Source: Candidatus Dormiibacter sp. (GTDB lineage: Bacteria; Chloroflexota; Dormibacteria; UBA8260). From it: 42,642 bases of DNA. The notes beneath the pieces were generated by a model that worked only from the letters and a program-made list of their open reading frames with translations, was not told the origin of the DNA and made no database searches. Both the position numbers and the translations under genes were made by a program. Every line of letters starts with the position of its first letter. Positions within the stretch are counted from its first letter, which is position 1. The stretch lies in contig JANWHI010000005.1 of NCBI GenBank assembly GCA_025450495.1, forward strand, positions 1 to 42,642, read 5' to 3'. Shown one piece after another: positions 34,263 through 42,339 of this stretch.

Positions 34263-35645
34263 ATGGCCGACGGTCCGCGGGCGGTGATCCTCGCCGCCGG
34301 AGAGGGCACACGGATGCGTAGCGCCCTTCCCAAGGTGCTTCATCCGCTGGCGGGTCGCGCCCTCATCGACCACGTCATCGACGCCGCTGCCGCGGTCACC
34401 GGCCGGCCTCCAGTGGTCGTCGTGGGCCCCGGTCGCGCGGACGTTGCGGCCGCGGTCGGCGATCGCGCTGAGTTCGTGGAGCAGCCCGAGCCGCGCGGCA
34501 CCGGCGACGCGCTGCGCTCCGTGCCACAGCGGCTCCGCGATGCCGGAGATGTGCTGGTGCTGTCGGGCGACGTGCCCCTGGTCAGGCCGCAGACCCTGGG
34601 ACGGCTGATTGACCACCACCGCCGCAGCCGCGCAGCCGCAACTCTGCTCACCGCCATGCCGGCCAATCCGCGCGGGCTGGGCCGTGTCTACCGCGACCCA
34701 GAAACCGGTCGCGTCGTCCGCACCGTTGAGGAGCGGGATCTGCCGCCCGGCGCCTACGCGCCTCCGGAAGTTGGCGCGGGCGTTTACGTGTTCAACGGAG
34801 CTCGGCTCTGGCCCGCGCTGGCGCGCATCACCAACGACAACTCCCAGGGAGAGTTCTATCTCCCTGATGTCCTGCCGCTGCTCGGTGGGCACGTCGAGGC
34901 CATGCTGCTCACAGACGCCGAGGAGGCACTCGGCGTCAACGATCGTTCGCAGCTCGCCGCCGCCGAGGCGGTGATCCGAGCCAGGATCCTCGAGGCACTC
35001 ATGGCCGCGGGGGTGACAGTGGAGGATCCAGCCACGACGTATGTTGACGCCAGCGTTCAGGTCGGCCGCGATTCGGTGATCCGGCCCATGTCGCTGCTGC
35101 GGGGTACGACGGTTCTCGGCCAGAACTGCGAGATCGGTCCGATGGCCCAGCTCACCGACGTGACCGCAGGCGACAGGGTCATCGTTGGCGCCTCGCATAT
35201 CGAGTCCAGCCAACTCGGCGACGATGTCACCATCGGCTCGTTCAATCGAGTGCGTCCGGGGAGCGTGCTCGCCGCGGGGGTAACGTTGGGGACGCATGCG
35301 GAGGTGAAAAACAGCAAGATCGGAGCCCGCACCCGCCTCAACCACTTCTGCTGCGTCCTCGACAGTGACGTGGGACGCGATGTGAACGTGGGCGCCGGGA
35401 CAGTGACCTGCAACTTCGACGGAGTTGACAAACACCGCATGGCCATCGAGGATGGCGTATTTGTCGGCTCCAACAGCACGCTTGTCGCGCCGCTCACGAT
35501 CCATCGCGACGCCTATGTTGCAGCCGGCTCGACGGTCAACGAGGACGTCCCCGAAGGTGCCCTTGCAGTCGGGCGCGAGCGGCAACGCAACGTCGACGGC
35601 TGGACAGCGCGCCACCGGAGTCGCATCGTCAAGGAACCGGCGTGA
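34263..35645 (+). CDS. glmU: Bifunctional GlmU: GlcNAc-1-phosphate uridyltransferase / GlcN-1-phosphate acetyltransferase
   Basis: 460 residues from the ATG at 34263. Uridyltransferase domain: LAAGEGTRMRSALPKVLHPL, EPRGTGDALR, LSGDVPLVR, VNDRSQLAAAE. Left-handed beta-helix acetyltransferase: GSFNRVRPGSVL, AEVKNSKIG, NHFCCVLDSDVG with the general base H361, then NVGAGTVTCNFDG and VGSNSTLVAPL. It makes UDP-GlcNAc for peptidoglycan. Unusually, the usual H-L-[ST]-Y-x-G-D motif is H-F-C-C-V-L-D, replacing the tyrosine that contacts the sugar phosphate by Cys364. It is coupled to prs by a GTGA overlap. Confidence 0.93.
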   Translation: MADGPRAVILAAGEGTRMRSALPKVLHPLAGRALIDHVIDAAAAVTGRPPVVVVGPGRADVAAAVGDRAEFVEQPEPRGTGDALRSVPQRLRDAGDVLVLSGDVPLVRPQTLGRLIDHHRRSRAAATLLTAMPANPRGLGRVYRDPETGRVVRTVEERDLPPGAYAPPEVGAGVYVFNGARLWPALARITNDNSQGEFYLPDVLPLLGGHVEAMLLTDAEEALGVNDRSQLAAAEAVIRARILEALMAAGVTVEDPATTYVDASVQVGRDSVIRPMSLLRGTTVLGQNCEIGPMAQLTDVTAGDRVIVGASHIESSQLGDDVTIGSFNRVRPGSVLAAGVTLGTHAEVKNSKIGARTRLNHFCCVLDSDVGRDVNVGAGTVTCNFDGVDKHRMAIEDGVFVGSNSTLVAPLTIHRDAYVAAGSTVNEDVPEGALAVGRERQRNVDGWTARHRSRIVKEPA

Positions 35646-36607
35646 CCGAGCCATCTCAGTTCGGCGAACTGATGCTGCTCAGCGGAACGGGCAACCCGGA
35701 GCTGAGCGAGAAGATCGCGCGCGAGATCGACATGCCGCTGGCCGGCATGGAGATCACCCGGTTCGCCGACGGCGAGTTCGATGTCAAGATCGCAGAATCC
35801 GTCCGCGGACGCGACCTGTTCCTGATCCAGCCAACGTGTCAACCGGTCAGCGACAACCTCATCCAGCTGTTCGTCATCCTCGACGCGCTGCGCCGCGCCT
35901 CAGCCTCGCGGATCACAGCGGTGATCCCGTACTACGGTTATCAGCGCAAGGAGAAGAAGACCCAGCCCCGCGACCCGATCAGTGCCAAGCTGATGGCCAA
36001 CATCATCGAGCTGGCGGGTGCCAACCGCGTGATCGCGGTCGATCTCCACGCCGACGCCATCCAGGGCTTCTTCGACATTCCAGTGGATGCCCTGACCGCC
36101 ACCAAGATCCTCGCTCGCCGGGTGCGCGAGCGGCACGGCCACAACGTCGTGGTCGTGTCGCCTGACACTGGCGGGGCTCTTCGTGCCCGCCGTCTCGGGC
36201 GGATCCTCGACGCTCCGATCGCGATCATCGACAAGCGCCGACCGCGCGACGACCAGACCGAGGTGATCCATGTCATCGGTGACGTGGATGGGTTGCACTG
36301 CATCATCGTCGATGACCTCATCAGCACCGGCTCCACCCTCGCCAACGCAGCCGTAGCCCTGCGAGCCAAGGGCGCCACCGGCGTCGATGTCGTGGCCACC
36401 CATGGTGTGCTCAGCAACGGTGCGCTGGCCCGCCTGCATGAGGCACCCATCGACGAGGTGTGTATCACCGACACGATCCCCCTCCACGACGGCACCCGGA
36501 GCTTCGACGATCATCCCCGCTTGCGCGTGTTGAGCGTTGCCCCGCTGATCGCGGAGGCGATTGTGCGTGTCCACGAGGGACGCAGCGTCAGCGAGCTGTT
36601 CCGGTGA
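35642..36607 (+). CDS. prs: Ribose-phosphate pyrophosphokinase
   Basis: 321 residues from GTG at 35642, overlapping the glmU stop. Flexible loop YYGYQRKEKKTQPRDPISAK, metal/ATP region DLHADAIQGFFDIPVD, pyrophosphate loop SPDTGGALRARRLG, PRPP-binding CIIVDDLISTGSTLANAA. It makes PRPP from ribose-5-phosphate and ATP for nucleotide, His and Trp synthesis. glmU-prs is a widely conserved pair. The flexible loop is more basic than in the common Y-A-R-Q-D-R-K form. Confidence 0.95.
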   Translation: MTEPSQFGELMLLSGTGNPELSEKIAREIDMPLAGMEITRFADGEFDVKIAESVRGRDLFLIQPTCQPVSDNLIQLFVILDALRRASASRITAVIPYYGYQRKEKKTQPRDPISAKLMANIIELAGANRVIAVDLHADAIQGFFDIPVDALTATKILARRVRERHGHNVVVVSPDTGGALRARRLGRILDAPIAIIDKRRPRDDQTEVIHVIGDVDGLHCIIVDDLISTGSTLANAAVALRAKGATGVDVVATHGVLSNGALARLHEAPIDEVCITDTIPLHDGTRSFDDHPRLRVLSVAPLIAEAIVRVHEGRSVSELFR

Positions 36608-36656
36608 GGACACCGTCAGCGCGGCGCCCTGAGGGCGGCGGCGATCCGCGCCTGCG

Positions 36657-37967
36657 ATGAGCGCGCTCATCGCCCTGTTGATCGTGGCGTTCATCCTTGC
36701 GGCCTTTGCCGCCGCGTCGGAGACCGCTCTCACATCGGTGAGCCGAATTCGCATGCGGTCGATGGCCGAGGAGGGTGACAGCCACGCCGCTGTGGTGGTG
36801 CGCCTGCACAACGACCCCAACGCGTACCTGTCGACCATTCTCACCGTCAACACCGTCGCGGTGATCGTAGCGTCGACTGCCGCCACCCTGATCATCTCCA
36901 ACACATATCGGTCCTTCCCGGAGGCCGCGGGCACCGCGATCCTGTCGGCGATCGTGCTGGTGTTCTGCGAGATCGCGCCGAAATCGCTCGCCCTGCGATT
37001 CAATGAACGCTTGGCGTTGGTTCTGAGCCGCCCGGTGGCCGCCCTGACAGTTGTGCTGCGCCCGGTGGTGGGACTACTCACTCTGGTCAGCAACTCCCTG
37101 CTGGCCGCCGCAACGCGAGGGCGCAACGTCGTCGGCCCATTCGTCACTGAAGAAGAGCTGAAGCTCATGGTCTCCCTCGGTCAGCAGCAGGGGGTGGTGG
37201 AGTATGGCGAGCAGGAGATGATCCACGGCATCCTGGAGATGACCGACAAGACCGTCCGCGAAGTGATGGTGCCCCGCATCGACGTGATCGCCATCGAATC
37301 CCATGGCACCGTCACCGAGCTCATCGACCTGGTCGTCGAGCACGGACACTCGCGTATCCCGGTGTACGAGGAGTCGATGGACAACATCGTCGGTGTCGTT
37401 TACGCCAAAGACCTCCTGCGTGCCGGCGCTCGCAGTCGTGGCGACTCCAGGGTCACCACCCTGATGCGCGAGCCATATTTCACTCCCGAGGTCAAGCATG
37501 TCGGCGAGCTTCTCAAGGAGATGCAGCAGCGCAAGGTGCACATGGCGGTGGTTGTGGAGGAGCACGGCGGCACGGCCGGCATCGTCACCTTCGAGGATCT
37601 CATCGAGGAGATTGTCGGGCCGATCCGCGACGAGTACGACGTCGCCGAGCAGGAGGAGGTGCAGTTCCTCAACGAGTGCGAGGTGCTCCTTCATGCCCGC
37701 TTTCCGGTCGACGACATCAAGGACCTTTTGCATCTGGATGTCGGCGAGACCGAGTCGGATTCGATCGGCGGCCTGGTGTACGAGCGCCTCGGCGAGATAC
37801 CGTCGGTGGGAGCCACGTTGCAGCTCGGCGAGGCCACGCTGACCGTCGAGCAGGTGCGCCGCCAGAGCATCCAGCTGGTCAGGATCACCTCACCACATCC
37901 CTTCCTCCGCGACGCCAACGGCGCCGGGCCCATTCCGGCTGACGAGGAACACGGCGACGCCGGTTAG
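36657..37967 (+). CDS. HlyC/CorC-family (CNNM-like) membrane protein with CBS pair
   Basis: 436 residues from the ATG at 36657. DUF21 membrane domain (about 1-190) with the ASETALTSVSRIRM start, the helix 2 motif STILTVNTVAVIVASTAATL and the conserved EIAPKSLALR. CBS pair (about 205-325) with VMVPRIDVIAIE, GHSRIPVYEESMDNIVGVVY and AVVVEEHGGTAGIVTFEDLI. Then a CorC/HlyC C-terminal domain (about 345-425). Relatives are magnesium or cobalt exporters, or unknown. The common label 'hemolysin' is misleading. Confidence 0.9.
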   Translation: MSALIALLIVAFILAAFAAASETALTSVSRIRMRSMAEEGDSHAAVVVRLHNDPNAYLSTILTVNTVAVIVASTAATLIISNTYRSFPEAAGTAILSAIVLVFCEIAPKSLALRFNERLALVLSRPVAALTVVLRPVVGLLTLVSNSLLAAATRGRNVVGPFVTEEELKLMVSLGQQQGVVEYGEQEMIHGILEMTDKTVREVMVPRIDVIAIESHGTVTELIDLVVEHGHSRIPVYEESMDNIVGVVYAKDLLRAGARSRGDSRVTTLMREPYFTPEVKHVGELLKEMQQRKVHMAVVVEEHGGTAGIVTFEDLIEEIVGPIRDEYDVAEQEEVQFLNECEVLLHARFPVDDIKDLLHLDVGETESDSIGGLVYERLGEIPSVGATLQLGEATLTVEQVRRQSIQLVRITSPHPFLRDANGAGPIPADEEHGDAG

Positions 37968-38037
37968 CCTGGCTCGCGCGGTGGGCGCGTCACACCTCCA
38001 GGCGACAACCCGCCGTGCAAGCCCCACTCTGATAGCG

Positions 38038-38790
38038 ATGCCAACCTACATGACCGAGGGTGTGATCCTGCGTCGGGTCGACTACGGCGAGGCTGATCGG
38101 ATCCTCACGGTGCTGACCCGCGAGCACGGTAAGATCGGCGTGATCGTCCGCGGCGTCCGCAAGTCGGGCAGCCGCCTCGCCGCCCACACGGACCTCTTCG
38201 CGCGCAGTCGCATGCAACTCGCTCGCGGCCGCGGCGAGCTCGATGTCCTCATCCAGGCGGAGACAGCAGGTACGACGACACCGCTTGCGGATGCAAGACG
38301 CGCCGCCTGCGCCTCGGTGTGCGCCGAGCTCACCGACCGCGTGCTCGAGAGCAATCATCCGGATGAGGAGACGTACGACCTCGTCGTCGAGGCACTCCAC
38401 GACTGCACCGACCCCAACCGCGATCCGCGCGGCGCGCTGGTGTGGCTGACGCGTCGGATGATCGACCGGCTCGGCTACGCGCCCCAGCTGTTTGAATGCG
38501 CGTCATGCGCCACCCGCCTCGCTGAGACGCCGGCGTGGTTCAGCGCCGCCGCCGGAGGCCTGCTGTGCGCGCGGTGTGCCACCTCCGATCCGGGCTCGGT
38601 GGAGTGCTCGGTTCGGGTCATCAAGGTGCTTCGGGTGGCAGCAACAGGCGATCGTGACCTCTATCGGCACCTGCGCCTCGACGAGGAGTGCCTGGCGACC
38701 CTCGAAGCGGTGACCGAACGAGAGCTTGCTCAGCACCTCGACCGCCAGTTGCGCTCGCTCTCCGTGCTGCGCGCCATCGAGAGCCGCTGA
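38038..38790 (+). CDS. recO: DNA repair protein RecO
   Basis: 250 residues from the ATG at 38038. N-terminal OB-fold: TEGVILRRVDYGEADRILTV, then REHGKIGVIVRGVRKSGSRL. A helical middle and a zinc site follow: FECASCATRLAETPAWFSAA, then GGLLCARCAT (four cysteines), and a C-terminal helix LAQHLDRQLRSLSVL. RecO helps load RecA at gapped or broken DNA together with RecR. A start in front of MPTYM is favoured by the family. Confidence 0.92.
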   Translation: MPTYMTEGVILRRVDYGEADRILTVLTREHGKIGVIVRGVRKSGSRLAAHTDLFARSRMQLARGRGELDVLIQAETAGTTTPLADARRAACASVCAELTDRVLESNHPDEETYDLVVEALHDCTDPNRDPRGALVWLTRRMIDRLGYAPQLFECASCATRLAETPAWFSAAAGGLLCARCATSDPGSVECSVRVIKVLRVAATGDRDLYRHLRLDEECLATLEAVTERELAQHLDRQLRSLSVLRAIESR

Positions 38791-38820
38791 CCGCCATAAC
38801 CGCCGTAACAGCCGTAACAG
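38791..38820 (+). repeat. Short imperfect tandem repeat between recO and glyS
   Basis: Directly after the recO stop come three related units of about 9-11 bp: CCGCCATAA, CCGCCGTAACA and GCCGTAACA. They end about 12 bp before the -35 of the glyS promoter. They could be an operator or a simple slippage repeat. Confidence 0.45.
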
Positions 38821-38831
38821 GGCCTCCCTAC

Positions 38832-38860
38832 GTCGACGCTCGCGTGACGGCCGGTACACT
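38832..38860 (+). promoter_or_regulatory. Sigma70-type promoter for a likely leaderless glyS mRNA
   Basis: GTCGAC at 38832-38837, a 17-bp spacer and TACACT at 38855-38860. The -10 ends 8 nt before the ATG at 38869, so the mRNA would start at or next to the start codon. There is no room for a T-box leader. Confidence 0.55.
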
Positions 38861-38868
38861 CGCCGCCG

Positions 38869-40260
38869 ATGCCTGATCCGGAACCCAGCGCGCCCGACCT
38901 CCTCGAGAAGCTTGTGTCGCTCGGCAAGCAGCGCGGCTTCTTCTTCGGTTCGAGCGAGATCTACGGCGGCATCAACGCCCTGTACGACTACGGGCCGCTG
39001 GGGGCGCGGATGCGCCGTAACGTGCGCAACATCTGGTGGCAGGCGATGGTGGACGAGCGCGACGACATCGACCCCATCGAGACGTCGATCATCATGAACC
39101 CACAGGTATGGGTGGCCAGCGGTCACGTCGCCACGTTCACCGACCCGCTGGTGGATTGCACCGGGAGCTGCCGCAAGCGCTGGCGCGCTGATCACCTCAC
39201 CGAGCTGCGGCGCGAGCGCGGCAAGCCGGACGACGCGCCGGGCTGCCCGGAGTGCGGCGGTGCGCTCACTGAGGCTCGGCAGTTCAACCTGATGTTCCGC
39301 ACCCACCTCGGCCCCGTGGCTGATGACGCTGCCCAGGTGTATCTCAGGCCCGAGACCGCACAGGGAATGTTCGTCGACTTCGTCACGGTGGTACAGGCGA
39401 TGCGACGGCGGCTGCCATTCGGCATCGCGCAGCAGGGCAAGTCGTTCCGCAACGAGATCTCGCCGAGCAACTCGATCTTCCGCACGCGCGAGTTCGAGCA
39501 GATGGAGATGGAGTTCTTCTGCAAACCGGGGACTGACCTCGAATGGCACGCGTACTGGTGCACGGAGCGGATGCGGTGGTGGGTGCACAACTGCGGCGTG
39601 CGCCGCTCCCGTCTGCGGTTGCGCGTTCACGAGCAGGACGAGCTCTCCCATTACAGCAGCGCCACAAGCGACGTCGAATACCTGTTCCCATGGGGATGGG
39701 GTGAGCTGGAGGGCATCGCCGATCGCACCGACTATGACCTGCGCAACCACAGCCGCGCCAGCGGCAAGGACCTCTCCTACTTCGACAGTGAGACCAATGA
39801 GCGGTTCATCCCTTACGTGATCGAGCCCGCTGCCGGGCTCGACCGCGCCTGCCTCACCATGTTGATCGACGCATGGGACGAGGAGGAGGTGCGCGGTGAG
39901 AAACGCACCGTGCTCCGCCTCCATCCCGACGTCTCGCCGTGGCAGGTGGCGGTGCTGCCGTTGAGCAAGAAGCCGCAGCTCGTCGAGGTCGCCCGCGAGC
40001 TCGCTCATCGCCTGCGCTCCAGGTTCCGTACGGAATACGACGAGACGCAGTCGATCGGCCGCCGCTACCGCCGCCAGGACGAGATCGGTACACCGCTCGC
40101 GGTCACCGTGGACTTCGAGTCCCTCGAAGACAACGCGGTGACGATCCGCGAACGCGACGGGATGAACCAAGTGCGCGTGCCGCTCGACTCGCTGGAGAGC
40201 GCCTGCGACGATCAGTTGTCGGCGTCTCGGGTCGCGGCGCAGACACGCGCCGACGACTGA
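38869..40260 (+). CDS. glyS: Glycyl-tRNA synthetase (alpha2 type)
   Basis: 463 residues from the ATG at 38869. Class II motifs: GGINALYDYGPLGARMRRN (motif 1 region), FRNEISPSNSIFRTREFEQM with EME (motif 2), PYVIEPAAGLDRACLTML (motif 3), and a C-terminal anticodon-binding domain from about 345 (VSPWQVAVLPLSKK). A Cys pair, GCPECGG, and an upstream CTGSC may form a zinc site in the insertion after motif 1. It charges tRNA-Gly. This is the eukaryote/actinobacterium-type homodimer, not the alpha2-beta2 form. Confidence 0.95.
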   Translation: MPDPEPSAPDLLEKLVSLGKQRGFFFGSSEIYGGINALYDYGPLGARMRRNVRNIWWQAMVDERDDIDPIETSIIMNPQVWVASGHVATFTDPLVDCTGSCRKRWRADHLTELRRERGKPDDAPGCPECGGALTEARQFNLMFRTHLGPVADDAAQVYLRPETAQGMFVDFVTVVQAMRRRLPFGIAQQGKSFRNEISPSNSIFRTREFEQMEMEFFCKPGTDLEWHAYWCTERMRWWVHNCGVRRSRLRLRVHEQDELSHYSSATSDVEYLFPWGWGELEGIADRTDYDLRNHSRASGKDLSYFDSETNERFIPYVIEPAAGLDRACLTMLIDAWDEEEVRGEKRTVLRLHPDVSPWQVAVLPLSKKPQLVEVARELAHRLRSRFRTEYDETQSIGRRYRRQDEIGTPLAVTVDFESLEDNAVTIRERDGMNQVRVPLDSLESACDDQLSASRVAAQTRADD

Positions 40261-40385
40261 CGGCCGAGGCGATCATCTGCATTGCTTGGCGCCGTAGCAC
40301 GCTCGCCCTCCCTCGAGGGTGAACCTTATAGTCACGCTATCACAATGCGGTCCCATCCGCCGCGGGCGGGCGTACCCTGTGCAGC

Positions 40386-41018
40386 GTGGACGACGTCCGC
40401 CTCAGCTTCATCGCCGCCGGGGCAACGGCTCGCGACGTGATCGCCAGCGCCGAGGCCGCGACGCTCTGGGATGAGCCAAGCGCTCTTCCCAGGTTCACGG
40501 TCCGCGGCCTTGCCGGGCACCTCGCGCGGTCGGTCTTCACGGTCGGCACCTACCTCGCCGGGCCGCCACCAGAAGGGGTGCCCGCGCTCACTGCCGCTGG
40601 CTACTTCGCCGCCCGCTTCCCGGATGGCGACCTCGACTCCGAGCTCAACAGTGCGGTCCGAAGACGGGGGGAGGAGGAGGCGGCGCGCGGCCATGATGCG
40701 CTCCTCGAGCGCCTCGACGAGGTGCTGACGCTGCTCACCGAGCAGCTTCCCCTCGAGCCCGACGGGCGGACGCTCCGGGTGATCGGCGACCAACCCATGC
40801 TCCTCGAGGAGTACCTCAGGACCCGTCTTGTCGAGCTCGCCCTTCACATCGACGACCTCTGTACGAGCGTGCACATCTCCACCCCGGACATCCCCGGCAT
40901 CGAGGTTGCCATCCGCACCATGGTTGATGTGTCGCGGGTGCACCACGGTGACCTTGCCGTGCTGCGAGCCATGGGCCGGCGCGAACGTGACGCCGACGAT
41001 GTCCTCCGCGTGTTCTGA
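40386..41018 (+). CDS. Maleylpyruvate-isomerase/DinB-like metal-binding protein
   Basis: 210 residues from GTG at 40386. N-terminal helical bundle with PSALPRFTVRGLAGHLARSV, the family W/F-x-V-x-x-L-x-x-H motif holding a metal-binding His. The second motif, LVELALHIDDLCTSVHI, matches the H-x-x-D-L segment. Members include mycothiol-dependent isomerases, but most are unassigned. A TACCCT ends 7 nt before the start, again suggesting a leaderless mRNA. It is alone between glyS and the sigma factor gene. Confidence 0.75.
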   Translation: MDDVRLSFIAAGATARDVIASAEAATLWDEPSALPRFTVRGLAGHLARSVFTVGTYLAGPPPEGVPALTAAGYFAARFPDGDLDSELNSAVRRRGEEEAARGHDALLERLDEVLTLLTEQLPLEPDGRTLRVIGDQPMLLEEYLRTRLVELALHIDDLCTSVHISTPDIPGIEVAIRTMVDVSRVHHGDLAVLRAMGRRERDADDVLRVF

Positions 41019-41075
41019 TCACCAAATGGATCGACGATCGCGGCCCCGTCAGTAACCGCCGTCGTAGGGATAGTC

Positions 41076-41627
41076 GTGGAACCTGCCCCTCCGTCCGCGC
41101 ACCGCGAACCGGGCGTGCTCGTGCTGCCGGCCACCGGCCCGCTGGACTGGGACACCATCTACAGACGGAACATCGTGTCGATCTACCGGCTTCTCTACTC
41201 CAAGGTGGGCAACCGTGCCGATGCCGAGGACCTCACCTCGCAGGTTTTCCTGTCCGCCCTGCCGCACATCCGGCCGGCCAGCTCGGCGGGCGAGGCCCAT
41301 GCCTACCTGGTGGCCACCACTCGCACCGTGCTCGCCGACCACTGGCGCCGCCGTCTCGGGATCCAGGTCACCGTCATCGACGACAACGTGACCGCTGCCG
41401 CTCCGCACGACGACGAGGAGCGCACCGTCGACCCCATGCCGGGCATCCAGAGGCTCCTCGATATGCTTCCGCCCAACTACCGCCGGATCCTCACGCTGCG
41501 ATTCCTCGAGCTGCACTCGGTGCGCAGCGCCGCCGCCGCCATGGGGGTGAGCATCGCCAACGCACGGGTTTTGCAGCACCGCGCGCTCCGCCGCGCCGCC
41601 GAGCTCGGCAAGGAGATGGAGCTGTGA
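41076..41627 (+). CDS. ECF-type RNA polymerase sigma factor
   Basis: 183 residues from GTG at 41076. Sigma2: IYRRNIVSIYRLLYSKVG then NRADAEDLTSQVFLSALPHI and the -10 recognition part TRTVLADHWRRR. Sigma4: MLPPNYRRILTLRFLELHSV, then the helix-turn-helix RSAAAAMGVSIANARVLQHR. The region between is only a short acidic linker. The stop overlaps the Rieske gene start (GTGA), the arrangement typical of sigma/anti-sigma pairs. It should direct polymerase to a small set of promoters, possibly its own; no matching promoter pair is visible upstream. Confidence 0.88.
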   Translation: MEPAPPSAHREPGVLVLPATGPLDWDTIYRRNIVSIYRLLYSKVGNRADAEDLTSQVFLSALPHIRPASSAGEAHAYLVATTRTVLADHWRRRLGIQVTVIDDNVTAAAPHDDEERTVDPMPGIQRLLDMLPPNYRRILTLRFLELHSVRSAAAAMGVSIANARVLQHRALRRAAELGKEMEL

Positions 41628-42298
41628 GCCGCGAGAGCCGTCGCCTCAACCGCTGGGTGGACGCTCTGCTCGGCGACCGCAGCCCCCGACGGCTGCGTGG
41701 CAGGGAGAAGGACGCCGACGTGCTCCGCGCCGCCATCGAGCTGCGCGCCGCGGCGCCTGGCGCGGGCATGCCCGACCAGCGCTTCGTCGATGAGCTGCAC
41801 CGCCGCATCGCCGTCGAGACCCAGGGGGCTGTCCTCCCCGAACGCGGCATGTCCCGTCGGCGCCTGCTGGTCGGTGGAGGCGTGGCGGTTGCCGCCGCGG
41901 CCGCGGGCGTGGTTGGCGAAAAGCTGGTCGATCGAGGAGGTGGCACGGTCACGCCCCCGCTGCAGGCCGAGTTGGTGGCCGACGAGGGCCGCTGGATCGC
42001 GGTGACCACGCTTGACGCAGTGCCCTCCGGCACGGCGGTGCGGTTCAGCACCGGCGCCATCGAGGGGCTGGTGGTCAACCGTGGTGGCGTCATCGAGGCA
42101 CTGTCCGCCAGCTGCACGCACCTTGGTTGCATCGTCACCTTCAACCGCGAGGCCGGGCGGCTCGACTGCCCATGCCACCACACCTCTTTCGGACTGGACG
42201 GCTCGGTTCTCTTCCAGGGGTACGCGCTGGCCTTGCCGCCGCTGCCCAAGGTGCCCTCGCGTGTGCGCGACGGCCACGTCGAGGTGCTCGCCGTTTAG
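41624..42298 (+). CDS. Membrane-anchored Rieske 2Fe-2S protein with anti-sigma-like N-terminus
   Basis: 224 residues from GTG at 41624, coupled to the ECF sigma gene. Residues 1-75 are cytoplasmic, helical and charged (LNRWVDALLGDRSPRRL, DVLRAAIELRAAAPGAGMPD, QRFVDELHRRIAVE). A twin-arginine start MSRRRLLVGGG (76-86) and one membrane helix (about 81-99) follow, then an exported Rieske domain. Box 1 CTHLGC (C164, H166, C169) and box 2 CPCHHTSFG (C182, C184, H185) are complete: C164, H166, C182 and H185 should hold the cluster and C169-C184 a disulfide. The usual G after CPCH is H. No bc1 or oxygenase genes are adjacent. The order sigma, then a membrane protein with a cytoplasmic N-terminal arm, suggests that it controls the sigma factor; that is inference. 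Confidence 0.85.
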   Translation: MSRESRRLNRWVDALLGDRSPRRLRGREKDADVLRAAIELRAAAPGAGMPDQRFVDELHRRIAVETQGAVLPERGMSRRRLLVGGGVAVAAAAAGVVGEKLVDRGGGTVTPPLQAELVADEGRWIAVTTLDAVPSGTAVRFSTGAIEGLVVNRGGVIEALSASCTHLGCIVTFNREAGRLDCPCHHTSFGLDGSVLFQGYALALPPLPKVPSRVRDGHVEVLAV

Positions 42299-42339
42299 AG
42301 AGGCCGGCGGCCAACATCGCGACGGCGCCGCCGCCCGAG

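Noticed and set aside
38791..38868. A T-box or other riboswitch leader for glyS.
   Set aside because: Only 78 bp separate recO and glyS and the promoter leaves no leader.
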